Shown piece by piece: positions 1 to 9,425 of a DNA stretch of 64,000 bases. The translations under genes and the position numbers were made by a program. How positions within the stretch are numbered: position 1 is the first letter of the stretch; every line of letters starts with the position of its first letter. Source of the DNA: Tepidimicrobium xylanilyticum (lineage in GTDB: Bacteria > Bacillota > Clostridia > Tissierellales > Tepidimicrobiaceae); assembly GCF_900106765.1 (NCBI RefSeq), contig NZ_FNNG01000002.1, positions 62,001 to 126,000 of the forward strand. The letters are read 5' to 3'. The notes beneath the pieces were generated by a model, which saw only the letters and a program-made list of their open reading frames with translations, searched no databases and was not told the DNA's origin.

Positions 1-127
1 TAAACTTTTCCCTAGCCTTCATATCTCCATTTTTTATTTTTACGAATAACTCCTGCATCTCCTCATTTGTAAGCACTGGTAGTTTTGAAGTATTCACTCC
101 ACAAATCTCCACCTTGTTGTTATGCAC
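1..127 (-). CDS. sigG: Sporulation sigma factor SigG, N-terminal part (runs off the window)
   Basis: The first 42 residues of the late forespore RNA polymerase sigma factor are visible. The opening (HNNKVEICGVNTSKLPVL) is the conserved SigG leader found in Bacillus and Clostridia, and the sigma region 2 that follows lies outside the window. I chose the GTG at 127 because AGGA sits 9 nt upstream and the length then matches known SigG. An in-frame ATG at 136 is possible but has almost no spacing to that AGGA. The gene follows spoIIGA-sigE on the same strand, the usual order in spore formers. SigG drives late forespore genes such as spoVA. Confidence 0.9.
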   Translation of the reverse strand, partial: MHNNKVEICGVNTSKLPVLTNEEMQELFVKIKNGDMKAREKF

Positions 128-250
128 TTTCTTCATTCCTTTCTACATGTTTTGCCCCTTTTCATATAGAATTATTGCCTCCTATAATCTATTTTATTCA
201 ATTTTGATTTAACAATAATATCCATTCCTACCATTTATATTAAAAAACAA

Positions 251-273
251 GTGACAGAAATACATTCTGTCAC
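251..273 (-). terminator. Intrinsic terminator after sigE
   Basis: A perfect 9-bp stem (GTGACAGAA / TTCTGTCAC) with a 5-nt loop overlaps the sigE stop codon and is followed on the minus strand by TTGTTTTTT. It would separate spoIIGA-sigE transcripts from sigG, which is normally expressed later from its own promoter. Confidence 0.8.
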
Positions 274-983
274 ATTAGTTTTACTATTTCCTTTTTCAAT
301 CGTTTAATTATTCTCTTTTCTAGCCTAGATATATAGGATTGCGAAATACCTAATATATCTGCAACCTCCTTTTGTGTCCTCTCCTTACCATTTTTTAGAC
401 CAAAACGCAATTCTACTATTATCTTCTCCCTTCCAGAAAGTTTTTCTATGGCTTGATTTAGCAATTGCTTATCTACTTCGTCTTCAAGGAGCTTAAAAAT
501 CGTATCCCCTTCTGTTCCCAATATATCTGATAGGAGCAACTCATTCCCATCCCAATCTACATTCAAAGGTTCATCTAAAGATACCTCAGACCTAAGTTTA
601 TTATTTCTTCTCAGATACATAAGAATTTCATTCTCAATACATTTTGAAGCATAAGTAGCAAGTTTAATATTTTTATCTGGATTAAAAGTATTTACAGCCT
701 TTATCAACCCAATAGTCCCTATAGATATTAGATCTTCAATGCAGATACCTGTATTTTCAAATTTTCTTGCAATATAGACTACCAATCTTAAATTTCTCTC
801 TATTAAAACACCTTTGATACTGTCGTCATGCTTCATTCTGTTGAGAAAATAACTTTCTTCCTCTGGCTTTAATGGCGGTGGAAGAACTTCTCCACTACCT
901 ATATAATATACTGGATCTGGAAACCTTAACCTAACTAATAGTTTATAATAGAATAATTTCAATTTAATACTTAACCTCTTCAA
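270..983 (-). CDS. sigE: Sporulation sigma factor SigE (pro-SigE)
   Basis: This is the mother-cell sigma factor of early sporulation, made as an inactive membrane-associated precursor. The basic hydrophobic N-terminus (about residues 1-28, ending near the SGEVLPPPL segment) is the pro-sequence removed by SpoIIGA. Region 2 ([16 protein letters not shown], then [15 protein letters not shown]) and the C-terminal region 4 helix-turn-helix ([22 protein letters not shown]) are clear. The 237-residue length is normal. The start is a TTG with AAGGGGG upstream. The gene lies 12 nt after spoIIGA, its processing protease, so the two are co-transcribed. Confidence 0.97.
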   Translation of the reverse strand: MKRLSIKLKLFYYKLLVRLRFPDPVYYIGSGEVLPPPLKPEEESYFLNRMKHDDSIKGVLIERNLRLVVYIARKFENTGICIEDLISIGTIGLIKAVNTFNPDKNIKLATYASKCIENEILMYLRRNNKLRSEVSLDEPLNVDWDGNELLLSDILGTEGDTIFKLLEDEVDKQLLNQAIEKLSGREKIIVELRFGLKNGKERTQKEVADILGISQSYISRLEKRIIKRLKKEIVKLM

Positions 984-995
984 AGCTTTTCCCCC

Positions 996-1892
996 TTAAC
1001 CTAATAATTCTGGATGCAGTAATCCATTGTACCTCTCATCTACGGATAATTTATTATTATATATGGCCACGACTATATCGTCTGTCATTTCCCTCGCCCT
1101 ATCGTCCAGATATATATTTATGCTATCTGGTACAAACCCAATTAATATTCCATTATCATTCCCTAAAGATTTGAAGGGTATTAATCTCAATTTCACTTGA
1201 TCCCCTAACTTTTCCATAATATTAGCAACATAGTTTAAGTCTAATTCTTTATTTTCACTATAAATTTTTTTTACTAGATCTGGCAATATTTCTTTTAAAG
1301 CATTATATTCTGCTATTATTACAGGTTTCTGGGTTATTGGTTCCTTTAGTGAATTTCCAGTATCCACTAAAGCTGTCAAATGAACCTTTTTATTATTCAA
1401 ATTAATGGATATCTTAGTTAAGCAATTATCTTTGTTGATTTTAATAAAATGATTCTTTAGAATGCTTCTAATTAAAATTATTGCCAATCCAATGCCCAAT
1501 ATCAAAAATTTAAATAACTCGTTATGGTCTTTAAAGGTGAAATTGGATAAACTTACTTTGCTTTTTAATATGTAAAATATTCCAATTATTGTACCAGCAA
1601 AAGCAAAGGAAATAAGATAAAATGTTGATAGTTGTTTTAAAAACTCCCTAAACCTATCAGGATTATAAGCAACAATTATCATGAGTATTGAAACTGAAAA
1701 CTTAATTAGAAATCGTCCCATAAACTGTAGATTAGGAAAAAAAACAATTAGAGTATATATGGAACCTAATAAGGAAGCTATTAATAACCTTAATTTACTA
1801 GTTTTAGTTCTGGTAATCATATCCGTCACATATAATATAATGAAGTTTATAATTATATTTTCTATTATTAGGTATTCAACATATACATACAA
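996..1892 (-). CDS. spoIIGA: SpoIIGA, sigma-E processing aspartic protease
   Basis: This membrane-embedded peptidase cleaves pro-SigE after signalling from the forespore protein SpoIIR. The N-terminal half (about residues 5-150) has roughly five hydrophobic segments, and the C-terminal half is soluble. The motif ALVDTGNSL near residue 175 contains the catalytic aspartate of this pepsin-like half-protease family. The start is a TTG preceded by GGGGGAGG at 7 nt. It forms a two-gene operon with sigE. Length (298 aa) is typical. Function is assigned by family. Confidence 0.94.
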   Translation of the reverse strand: MYVYVEYLIIENIIINFIILYVTDMITRTKTSKLRLLIASLLGSIYTLIVFFPNLQFMGRFLIKFSVSILMIIVAYNPDRFREFLKQLSTFYLISFAFAGTIIGIFYILKSKVSLSNFTFKDHNELFKFLILGIGLAIILIRSILKNHFIKINKDNCLTKISINLNNKKVHLTALVDTGNSLKEPITQKPVIIAEYNALKEILPDLVKKIYSENKELDLNYVANIMEKLGDQVKLRLIPFKSLGNDNGILIGFVPDSINIYLDDRAREMTDDIVVAIYNNKLSVDERYNGLLHPELLG

Positions 1893-1959
1893 CGGAATAC
1901 CTCCCCCTTTAAGGATCCCCTATACTAAAGCTTATTCAAAGAATCCTTTATTTATGTCT

Positions 1960-1992
1960 ATTATATATTATTCTTAAGTAATAATTTGTCAT
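1960..1992 (-). promoter_or_regulatory. Candidate spoIIG promoter with long spacer
   Basis: On the minus strand an ATGACA hexamer (1987-1992) and a perfect TATAAT (1960-1965) are 21 nt apart, upstream of spoIIGA. The B. subtilis spoIIG promoter is known for an over-long spacer that makes it depend on Spo0A. TTTGTC on the opposite strand overlaps the -35 and partly resembles an 0A box. The hexamers and spacing are visible; Spo0A control is inference. Confidence 0.4.
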
Positions 1993-2006
1993 TATTTAAA
2001 ACACAA

Positions 2007-2040
2007 AAAAAACGTATCTCATTATTGAGAAACGTTTTTT
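2007..2040 (-). terminator. Terminator after ftsZ
   Basis: A 14-bp stem with one mismatch and an ATTATT-type loop lies between ftsZ and spoIIGA. On the minus strand it ends in a run of eight T, so it should stop dcw transcription before spoIIG. Confidence 0.8.
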
Positions 2041-2059
2041 GACATATAGAAATGAAAAA

Positions 2060-3133
2060 CTATTTATTTTTCCTCCTTAAAAAAGGCGGGATATCCAGAT
2101 CATCTAAATCGAATTCTTTAGTCATAGCGCTTTCAGAATCAATATCAAGCTCAAAAGACTTACTTGTCTTTCGCCTTTTTTCATCATCAAAACCTGTCGC
2201 AATTACTGTTATTTTTATTTCATCTTTTAATGATTCATCGATTCCAGCACCAAAAATTATAATAGCATCTTCATCAACAGACTGTCTAATTAAATCAGCT
2301 GCTTCATTGATTTCAAATAGTCCTAAATCATCTCCACCAGTTATATTCAATAAAACTGCTTTAGCCCCATCTATAGAAGTTTCCAACAATGGACTTTTAA
2401 TAGCTAATTTAGCAGCATCTATTGCCCTATTTTCACCAGAAGCAATACCAATACCCATATGAGCAATGCCTCTATTATACATTATAGTCTTAACATCAGC
2501 AAAATCTAAATTGATTAAGCTAGGAACGGCAATTAAATCTGATATGCCTTGTATTCCCTGTTTAAGTACTTCATCAGCCATTAAGAAAGCTTGTACCATT
2601 GTAGTCTTCTTTTCTGCTACTTGGAGCAATCTATCATTTGGTATGGTTACCAAAGTATCTACTTTTTCCTTTAACTCTTCTATGCCCTTTTCTGCATGCA
2701 TTTGCCTTCTTCTTCCCTCAAAGGTAAAGGGTTTAGTAACTACTCCTACAGTTAATATTCCTAACTCCTTTGCAGTTTCTGCAATAATTGGAGCTGCACC
2801 AGTACCTGTCCCTCCACCCATACCTGCAGTAATAAATACCATATCAGCACCCTTTAAAACTTCTGTAATTTCATTTCTGCTCTCTTCTGCTGCTTTCATT
2901 CCAATCTCAGGATTAGACCCCGCTCCTAACCCTTTAGTCAATTTTTCCCCAATCTGTAATTTTAATTCTGCTCTAGAAGAATTTAAAGCCTGTCTATCGG
3001 TATTAATTGCTATAAAATCAATACCTCTAACACCACATTCTATCATCCTATTTACAGCATTGTTCCCTCCACCACCAACACCAACTACTTTGATCTTTGC
3101 AAATTCTTCAGCTTCAACATCAAAATCAAACAT
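2060..3133 (-). CDS. ftsZ: Cell division GTPase FtsZ
   Basis: This is the tubulin homologue that forms the cytokinetic Z-ring. Visible hallmarks are the nucleotide-binding [14 protein letters not shown] near residue 17, the tubulin signature GGGTGTG at residues 106-112, and the T7 synergy loop (NLDFADV). A C-terminal linker ends in [11 protein letters not shown], the conserved peptide that binds FtsA, SepF or ZapA-like partners. I chose the ATG at 3133 (357 aa) because AAAGGGGG lies about 10 nt upstream; the longer ORF adds 23 non-conserved residues. It is the last gene of the dcw cluster and a terminator follows. Confidence 0.98.
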   Translation of the reverse strand: MFDFDVEAEEFAKIKVVGVGGGGNNAVNRMIECGVRGIDFIAINTDRQALNSSRAELKLQIGEKLTKGLGAGSNPEIGMKAAEESRNEITEVLKGADMVFITAGMGGGTGTGAAPIIAETAKELGILTVGVVTKPFTFEGRRRQMHAEKGIEELKEKVDTLVTIPNDRLLQVAEKKTTMVQAFLMADEVLKQGIQGISDLIAVPSLINLDFADVKTIMYNRGIAHMGIGIASGENRAIDAAKLAIKSPLLETSIDGAKAVLLNITGGDDLGLFEINEAADLIRQSVDEDAIIIFGAGIDESLKDEIKITVIATGFDDEKRRKTSKSFELDIDSESAMTKEFDLDDLDIPPFLRRKNK

Positions 3134-3233
3134 ACAACTAACCCCCTTTAAAATTTTCTTAACATCCATAATATCACAGACTAGTTCTTTAACTAAATCC
3201 AATTATAACTAACAGGAAGTATTAATTTAAAAC

Positions 3234-3581
3234 TCATTCACTTTTTCTAAACCTCTTATTAATTAAAATCCTTCTTATACTTGCAAAATTTTCAAATAGC
3301 CTACTGCCAAAGGTAAATATTGCTGCATAATATAGTGGTACTCCTAACCAATCTCCAATATATGCTAGAAAAGCTGCTAAAATGGCATTTCCAAAAAATC
3401 CAGACATAAAAATTCCTAAATCAAATTTATCCTCTAGGTTTGCTCTTATACCTCCAAATACTGAATCCAAACAAGCTAATATAGCAACAGAAATATATAA
3501 TGAATATTGCACATTGTAAGTATATGGCAATAAGAGTCCTATGGCTATACCAATTAATATACCAATTGAAGCAAAAAACAT
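3234..3581 (-). CDS. sbp: Small basic protein Sbp (DUF1290)
   Basis: A 115-residue membrane protein with three or four hydrophobic helices and a basic tail (RRILINKRFRK). It matches the small basic protein encoded between ylxW/ylxX-type genes and ftsA-ftsZ in Firmicutes, whose function is unknown. The ATG at 3581 has AGAAGGTG 6 nt upstream and overlaps the end of the DUF881 gene by a few bases, so translation is probably coupled. The conserved position suggests a role linked to division or envelope growth; that is inference. Confidence 0.85.
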   Translation of the reverse strand: MFFASIGILIGIAIGLLLPYTYNVQYSLYISVAILACLDSVFGGIRANLEDKFDLGIFMSGFFGNAILAAFLAYIGDWLGVPLYYAAIFTFGSRLFENFASIRRILINKRFRKSE

Positions 3582-3582
3582 A

Positions 3583-4311
3583 TTAATCACCTTCTCTTAT
3601 TGGTTTCGCATATCTAAAGCTAGCAATCCCCCTATATTCTGGGATTATGATATTGTCTTCAATACTAGTTTCAATATTTAACTGATCTATCGTTCTTAGG
3701 GCATATCCATAGGTATTAGGTGCATTTACTGCTGCATTTAACAACTTAGGATCCCCTATTGCCTTAATATAAAATGGGGTTGCTACGCTTCTTCCATTTA
3801 TCCTTATAATAGGTCCACCACATTTAATTTCTGATGTAGATAATACCCTTTGTTCATTAATACTTATGGCTTCTGCACCTGCAGCTCTCAAATCGTTTAT
3901 TATCCTTAAAACATCTGTATCGTGTATTATATCTAGATCGTGCTCCTGACCAAAAGCATCCTCTGACATATTATCTTCCATTCGTATTATTATGCCTGGT
4001 CCTTGAACCTTTTTGAATCCAGCAACCAATTTATTCTTTTCAAGTTCTGATTTTAAGATATCTATAATATTTTCATCACCACTAGCTATACTTTCCAACA
4101 TCTCAATTTGAGCTTGCTTATCCTCTAGCATCTTATTCAATTCTTCAATTTCCTTATTGATAGCATTAATTTCATTTTTCATAGTTTGTATGGAATCTAA
4201 AGTCACCGGAGCAAAATATTCTACATTTTGCTTGAGTTGTATTGCAATGAAGATCCCTATTAATATGGAGAAAGCAAAAACTATTAGATTGGCCTTATTC
4301 AATTTTTTCAT
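3583..4311 (-). CDS. DUF881 family envelope protein (YlxW/YlxX type), copy 2
   Basis: A single N-terminal membrane helix (about residues 8-25) is followed by a coiled coil (about 40-85, repeated E/N/K with heptads) and a C-terminal DUF881 domain containing GPGIIIRMED and AISINEQRVL. Members sit in the dcw region of spore-forming Firmicutes and have no established biochemical role. The ATG is preceded by GGAGG. It is paralogous to the adjacent gene at 4326-5054: both share GPGI, ISIN-QR and IKAIGDP motifs, so this is a tandem duplication common in these clusters. Confidence 0.85.
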   Translation of the reverse strand: MKKLNKANLIVFAFSILIGIFIAIQLKQNVEYFAPVTLDSIQTMKNEINAINKEIEELNKMLEDKQAQIEMLESIASGDENIIDILKSELEKNKLVAGFKKVQGPGIIIRMEDNMSEDAFGQEHDLDIIHDTDVLRIINDLRAAGAEAISINEQRVLSTSEIKCGGPIIRINGRSVATPFYIKAIGDPKLLNAAVNAPNTYGYALRTIDQLNIETSIEDNIIIPEYRGIASFRYAKPIREGD

Positions 4312-4325
4312 TTTGATCCTCCAAT

Positions 4326-5054
4326 CTAATTAACCTCATCTTCTACCGGTTTGGAATACACGAACTCGATTAATTTTCTATACTTAGGAATCCTTACATT
4401 TTTTTCTTTGGATAAATGAACATTATAATCATAATATTTAAGGGTCCATACTATACCTCTCTTAATAGACAGTGCAGACTCCAAAGTATCAGGATCACCA
4501 ATGGCCTTTATGACTATTGGAGAACTAATAGAAACTCCATTGACTTCAATATGGTTTCCTGCCCTCTCTACTTCAGTATAGGCAGTAAATCTTTGATCAT
4601 TTATGGAAATGGCCTCAGCTTGGGCTGCATTTAAAACGCTTATGGTTTGAAGAATTAAGTCCAAATCATCAACTATACTATACTCTATTCCAAATTGTAC
4701 ATCTGCAGGCGGTTCTTGGATCTCCAATACTATACCCGGTCCTTCTAAATCTACGTAACCTGCTAAAATTCTGTACTTTTCCAAATCCTTATAAAGATTT
4801 TCAACATACACATTATTGTCCGCTTCGCCTTTTTCATACTGCTTAATCTTGTTTTCAGCTTCATTTAACGCTTTAATAGCTGCATCTCTTTCCTCCTGAA
4901 CCTTTTTCAGGTCTAATGCTAACTGCTGAGCCCTTTGAACTGGCAAAACCCCTTCGCCAACGGTTTTATTAACGGTTTTAAATTGAATAGCTAATATAAT
5001 ACCTAATAATAAGGACACTATAGTAATTGCAAATTGTCCAGTTCTACTTTTCAT
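4326..5054 (-). CDS. DUF881 family envelope protein (YlxW/YlxX type), copy 1
   Basis: The layout matches its neighbour: membrane helix at residues 6-24, charged coiled coil at about 45-90, then a DUF881 domain with LEGPGIVLEI, EAISINDQRF and VIKAIGDPD. The domain probably lies outside the membrane. RBS TAGGGGGA precedes the ATG. It lies 10 nt after ftsQ in the same transcription unit. Function is unknown. The coiled coil and dcw location make a scaffold-like role in the division or spore envelope plausible, but nothing in the sequence proves it. Confidence 0.85.
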   Translation of the reverse strand: MKSRTGQFAITIVSLLLGIILAIQFKTVNKTVGEGVLPVQRAQQLALDLKKVQEERDAAIKALNEAENKIKQYEKGEADNNVYVENLYKDLEKYRILAGYVDLEGPGIVLEIQEPPADVQFGIEYSIVDDLDLILQTISVLNAAQAEAISINDQRFTAYTEVERAGNHIEVNGVSISSPIVIKAIGDPDTLESALSIKRGIVWTLKYYDYNVHLSKEKNVRIPKYRKLIEFVYSKPVEDEVN

Positions 5055-5064
5055 AAATCTCCCC

Positions 5065-5820
5065 CTACCTATCGTCTGTAACTACTATCGGATTATCACC
5101 TTTATTGAACAATATATGTCTAGCATTTATACCCTTTTCTTCTATATCATTAATTATTTTATTAAGGAACCTTAATTTATATTTTACATTATCAAGTAAA
5201 CCAAATGCAACTTTAACACCATTTTTTAATTCTATTACTACATTAGTTTTATCGGCAAAATCTACACGTTTCATTAACGATATAAGATTTAATGAGTTGC
5301 TATAGTTAAAAAAAACCACCATTTCTTCATCTGCTAATGTATGAAATAGATTATCTCCTTCGATTGGATTCTCTAATTTTATACCATCTATTCTAAGAAG
5401 ATCAACTTCATCATTTTGCTCTTCTATTTTCAACACATATCCTTCATCATCTATATAAATATAAGAACCTATATAAGGAATTATGGCAATCTCTTTTCTT
5501 TCAACGATCTCTATAACTATTTTGTCTGGTAATTTTCTTTTAATGTTTGCTTCTTTGATATAAGATAATCTTTTTAAACTAGCTTCCCCATTTTTCTTGC
5601 TAATATTGAATATATTCTCACCTATATTGCACAAGGACGCTTTTATTACCTGGTCTTTCTTTAAATTTTTATTGCCAATTACTTCAATTCTTTTTATATT
5701 AAAAATATCCGTTTTAAATATAAAAAGATAAATGATGATTCCAATTAGAATGAGCATGAATAGCTTCAATATTCTTTTTCTTCTTTTCTTCTTTAGTTTT
5801 GACCTTCTATCCCTTTTCAT
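5065..5820 (-). CDS. ftsQ: Cell division protein FtsQ/DivIB
   Basis: A bitopic division protein with a very basic cytoplasmic N-terminus (RDRRSKLKKKRRKR), one membrane helix at about residues 19-38, and then a POTRA domain (FNIKRIEVIGNKNLKKDQVIKAS) and beta domain. It acts with FtsL and DivIC to activate septal peptidoglycan synthesis. I chose the ATG at 5820 because AGGTG is 6 nt upstream; an in-frame GTG at 5829 overlaps that RBS. The position after murA is normal for Clostridia. Length is 251 aa. Confidence 0.9.
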   Translation of the reverse strand: MKRDRRSKLKKKRRKRILKLFMLILIGIIIYLFIFKTDIFNIKRIEVIGNKNLKKDQVIKASLCNIGENIFNISKKNGEASLKRLSYIKEANIKRKLPDKIVIEIVERKEIAIIPYIGSYIYIDDEGYVLKIEEQNDEVDLLRIDGIKLENPIEGDNLFHTLADEEMVVFFNYSNSLNLISLMKRVDFADKTNVVIELKNGVKVAFGLLDNVKYKLRFLNKIINDIEEKGINARHILFNKGDNPIVVTDDR

Positions 5821-5871
5821 TATAATCACCTATATGCTTGTCCAAAGCTATTATAGCAGCATAAGCTGCTG

Positions 5872-7125
5872 TTATTCAACCTTCTTAATATTGGCACCTA
5901 GCTTTTCCAATTCAATATGAAAATCTTCGTATCCTCTTTCAATATGGTACATATTTTCTACTTCAGTAACACCCTTAGCAGCTAAACCAGCCAGTATTAA
6001 ACATGCTCCTCCCCTTAAATCCTTCGCAGTAGTTTTCGCACCAGTTAATTCCTTTACACCCTTTATAATAGCTACTTTCCCAAAAATTTTAATATTTGCA
6101 CCCATTCTAATTAACTCCTCCGCATGTTTAAACCTATTTTCAAATACCGTTTCGGAAATAATACTCGTTCCATTTGCTATACTTAATAATGCCATCATTT
6201 GAGCTTGCATATCAGTGGGGAAACCAGGATAGGGCAATGTCTGAATCATCTCAATGGAGTTTATCCTTTTTGGACCTATTACCTTTAGAGAATTATTATC
6301 TGTGTATATCAAACAACCAGCTTCTCTTAATTTGGCTATTATAGCTTGCAAATGATCGATTATTATATTTTTAATCACTATTTCTCCTTCTGTTATAGCA
6401 GAAGCTATCATATAGGTTCCTGCTACTATTCTGTCCGGCATGGTATTATGAGTTACGTCTTTTAGTTCTTTCACTCCATCGATTATTATAACGCTAGTAC
6501 CTGCTCCGCTAATCTTTGCACCAGCTTTATTCAAATAATCTTGTAAATCTACAATTTCAGGTTCTCTTGCAGCATTTCTAATAATGGTAGTACCTTTCGC
6601 TTTTACTGCCGCCAACATAATATTTTCTGTAGCTCCCACACTCGGATAATCAAGTTGAATTTCACAGCCCTTTAATTCTTTGGTCTTGCAATATATAAAT
6701 CCATGGGATTCCACTATATCTGCTCCTAACTCCCTTAATGCTTTAAGATGCAAATCGATTGGCCTTGGTCCAATTTCACAGCCACCAGGATAACTGATAA
6801 TCACTTCCCCGGTTCTAGACAACATAGCCCCCATAAGTATTATGGATGATCTCATTTCCCTTACTAGTTCTTCTGGTATTTTAACACTATTTAATGATTT
6901 AGAATCAACCCACATCATTCTATCTAGCCTTTTTACTTTACACCCAAGGGAGATCAGTATTTTTTCCATTACTTCTACATCTCTTAGTTTTGGAACGTTA
7001 AATATAGTACTTTCATTCCCTCCAATAACAGTAGCAGCTAAAATGGGTAAAACCGCATTTTTAGCACCTGTTACGCTTACCTCCCCAGTTAACCTGTTGC
7101 CTCCAATAACAACTATTTTCCCCAT
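5872..7125 (-). CDS. murA: UDP-GlcNAc 1-carboxyvinyltransferase MurA
   Basis: This enzyme transfers enolpyruvate from PEP to UDP-GlcNAc, the first committed step of peptidoglycan synthesis. Visible are the substrate lysine in TGAKNA (K22) and the catalytic loop PGGCEIGPRP with Cys116, the residue modified by fosfomycin in MurA enzymes. The 417-residue length fits. The ATG at 7125 with GGAGGTG 6 nt before it is preferred; the longer ORF adds a non-homologous leader. Placement between murG and ftsQ is common in Clostridia. A second murA paralogue may exist elsewhere, as in many Firmicutes. Confidence 0.97.
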   Translation of the reverse strand: MGKIVVIGGNRLTGEVSVTGAKNAVLPILAATVIGGNESTIFNVPKLRDVEVMEKILISLGCKVKRLDRMMWVDSKSLNSVKIPEELVREMRSSIILMGAMLSRTGEVIISYPGGCEIGPRPIDLHLKALRELGADIVESHGFIYCKTKELKGCEIQLDYPSVGATENIMLAAVKAKGTTIIRNAAREPEIVDLQDYLNKAGAKISGAGTSVIIIDGVKELKDVTHNTMPDRIVAGTYMIASAITEGEIVIKNIIIDHLQAIIAKLREAGCLIYTDNNSLKVIGPKRINSIEMIQTLPYPGFPTDMQAQMMALLSIANGTSIISETVFENRFKHAEELIRMGANIKIFGKVAIIKGVKELTGAKTTAKDLRGGACLILAGLAAKGVTEVENMYHIERGYEDFHIELEKLGANIKKVE

Positions 7126-7200
7126 TATCGCACCTCCAAATATGACTATACAGACGTATATGACTATATTATGCATAATATTTGGAAGTGTGACATAATC

Positions 7201-8304
7201 TTATCCAATTAATCCCTCTATTATGTCAACTATTTTTTTAGTTGCATCAATTTTTCCTAAAGACCTGCTTCTATTGGCCATCTCCTTTAATCTTTTTTTG
7301 TCCTTTATAAGGTCCTCAATTGCCACATTAAGGTTCTCCCCCGTTAAATCTTTTTCAAGAATAACGTGGGAAGCCTTTTCTCTTTCAAAAGCCCTTGCAT
7401 TATATTCCTGATGATTTTCAGCAGTATATCCCTTGGGGATTAATATACTTGCTATACCTATAGCAGAAATTTCCGCTAGAGTAATAGCCCCAGCACTTGT
7501 AATTACTAAATCTGCAATATTAAGTCCTTTAGGCATTTCATAAAAATATGGCATAATCCTTATATTATTTCCAATATTTAAATTGTCTTTTTTAACTCTA
7601 TTTATAAAATCATGGTAAAATCTTTTTCCAGTAATATGGAGAATCTGTATATTATAATTAGATGTGTTTTTCTTTATCACATGGAACATGGCATCATTTA
7701 ACTTTTTCTGACCTCCACTACCTCCAAAGGAAAGTATAAAAGGGATATCAGGATTTATATTTAATTCTATATACGCCTTTTTTTTATCGACCTTTAATAT
7801 ATTGTCTCTTATAGGGTTTCCAGTCACTATTACCTTTTCTGGATATTTAAAATACTTTTTCGATTCCTCAAAGGTGACTAATATCTTATTAACATATTTG
7901 GCCAAAATTTTATTAGTTATGCCAGGAAAGACATTCTGTTCATGGATAAGGGTTGGGATCCTTTTTTTAGCTGCCATATATACCACTGGCCCGCAAACAT
8001 ACCCTCCTGTTCCAACTACTACATCAGGCATAAATTCTTTTATAATCTTATTTGCATCCATAAGGCCCAGAAACAATTCTTTAGTTGCTTTTAGCGAGTT
8101 TAAACCAATCTTTCGTGGAAATCCCATAACCCGAATAGTTTTAAATGTAAAGCCCTCTCTTGGTACCAACTCACTTTCAAGGCCTTTCTCAGTCCCAACA
8201 TATAGTATTTCTGCATTAGGGTCTCTATTCTTTATTTCCCAAGCAATTGCTAATGCTGGATATATATGTCCTCCAGTACCTCCTCCTGCTATTAGATATT
8301 TCAT
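7201..8304 (-). CDS. murG: Lipid II synthase MurG
   Basis: UDP-GlcNAc:lipid I N-acetylglucosaminyltransferase, a GT28 enzyme on the inner membrane face that makes lipid II. The N-terminal glycine-rich loop AGGGTGGHIYPALAIA and second-domain motifs (SFGGSGGQKKLN, ITSAGAITLAEI) are intact. The ATG at 8304 has GGGAG 9 nt upstream and starts just after the ftsW stop; an upstream in-frame ATG at 8319 lies before that RBS and overlaps ftsW. At 367 aa it is full length. It works directly after MraY. Confidence 0.97.
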   Translation of the reverse strand: MKYLIAGGGTGGHIYPALAIAWEIKNRDPNAEILYVGTEKGLESELVPREGFTFKTIRVMGFPRKIGLNSLKATKELFLGLMDANKIIKEFMPDVVVGTGGYVCGPVVYMAAKKRIPTLIHEQNVFPGITNKILAKYVNKILVTFEESKKYFKYPEKVIVTGNPIRDNILKVDKKKAYIELNINPDIPFILSFGGSGGQKKLNDAMFHVIKKNTSNYNIQILHITGKRFYHDFINRVKKDNLNIGNNIRIMPYFYEMPKGLNIADLVITSAGAITLAEISAIGIASILIPKGYTAENHQEYNARAFEREKASHVILEKDLTGENLNVAIEDLIKDKKRLKEMANRSRSLGKIDATKKIVDIIEGLIG

Positions 8305-8308
8305 AATT

Positions 8309-9424
8309 TCAACTCCCATCCACTTTTACATGTCTTGATATATTAAGAAGAATACCTATTGCAGACATATAAAGTACTAATGAAGTACCTCCATAACTGA
8401 TCAATGGTAAAGGAATACCAGTTGTTGGTATGGTTGAAGTGACTACTGCAATATGTATTAAAGTTTGAACGGTAATCAAAGAAACGATGCCTGTTGCAAG
8501 TAGACAGCCAAACAGGTCTTCAGTGTTTAGAGCTATTCTAATGCCCCTCCATATTATGATCATAAACAATAGTATAACAGTCAATGTACCCAAAAAACCT
8601 AATTCTTCTCCTATTATTGCAAATATAAAATCATTATAGGGCTCTGGTATATAGAAAAATTTCTGTCTGCTTTTTCCTAGCCCTAATCCAAATAATCCTC
8701 CAGAACCTAACGCATATAAGGACTGGACTGCCTGCCATCCTGAATCAGCTTTATCAGCAAAAGGATCTAAAAAGGCTACTATTCTCCTGATACGATATTC
8801 ATTATCTCCAGTAAAAATTGCCAGTACAAGGCCTACAATAGCTCCAATAGCCATGAGGATTAAATGGCTGATTTTCATACCTGCAACAAAAAAAATACTC
8901 ACTAAGGTTGCCCCTAAAGTTACAGTCGTTCCTAAATCCTTTTGGAGATATATGAGCCCACAAGATAATCCAATGATCATGATAGTAGGAATTGTAGTCT
9001 TTTTAAATTCCCTTATGGTATCCTTTCTTTTGGAAAGAAAAGCAGCTAGGAATATAATAGAACCTAATTTAATTATATCTGATGGCATGAAGGTAGCAAA
9101 ACCCAAATTAATCCATCTTCTAGCTCCTTTTTTTACCACTCCTAACGGGGTAAAAATTAAAAGACCGCTTATTATCGAAAAAAGGTAAATTAACTTTGAA
9201 AGCCTATAAATAAATCTATAGTCAAAATTCATAAAAAATAGCATTCCTACAAAACCTACCAAAGCAGAAATAATCTGCTTTCGTAAAAAATAGTAGCCAT
9301 CATTCATCCTTATGCCCTCAGGCCAAGATGAACTAAAAACCATGATTATTCCAATAAACACTAGAAGTAAGGTAGTCAACAATAAGATAAAGTCGCAGGC
9401 CTTCTTTTTTACCTTTTTTGCCAT
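8309..9424 (-). CDS. ftsW: SEDS-family peptidoglycan polymerase FtsW (or SpoVE)
   Basis: A polytopic membrane protein with about ten helices that polymerises lipid II with a partner class B PBP. SEDS motifs are visible: the W-x-N-LG-FATFMPSDIIKL segment, the DLGTT motif in LQKDLGTTVTLGA, and the C-terminal PTTGIPLPLISYGGTS. The likely partner PBP is encoded upstream at 13340-15511. In this position the protein may serve vegetative septation, asymmetric septation or the cortex, as SpoVE does, and sequence alone cannot separate these. Only 1 nt separates it from murD. Confidence 0.93.
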   Translation of the reverse strand: MAKKVKKKACDFILLLTTLLLVFIGIIMVFSSSWPEGIRMNDGYYFLRKQIISALVGFVGMLFFMNFDYRFIYRLSKLIYLFSIISGLLIFTPLGVVKKGARRWINLGFATFMPSDIIKLGSIIFLAAFLSKRKDTIREFKKTTIPTIMIIGLSCGLIYLQKDLGTTVTLGATLVSIFFVAGMKISHLILMAIGAIVGLVLAIFTGDNEYRIRRIVAFLDPFADKADSGWQAVQSLYALGSGGLFGLGLGKSRQKFFYIPEPYNDFIFAIIGEELGFLGTLTVILLFMIIIWRGIRIALNTEDLFGCLLATGIVSLITVQTLIHIAVVTSTIPTTGIPLPLISYGGTSLVLYMSAIGILLNISRHVKVDGS

Positions 9425-9425
9425 T

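Noticed and set aside
1681-1977. Plus-strand ORF of 98 codons
   Set aside because: Antisense to the spoIIGA start and promoter, low complexity, no RBS.
3134-3202. 23-codon N-terminal extension of FtsZ
   Set aside because: It lies upstream of the Shine-Dalgarno sequence and has no similarity to FtsZ N-termini.
2466-3212. Plus-strand ORF of 248 codons opposite ftsZ
   Set aside because: It is the antisense shadow of a highly conserved gene, has no RBS and no recognisable domain.
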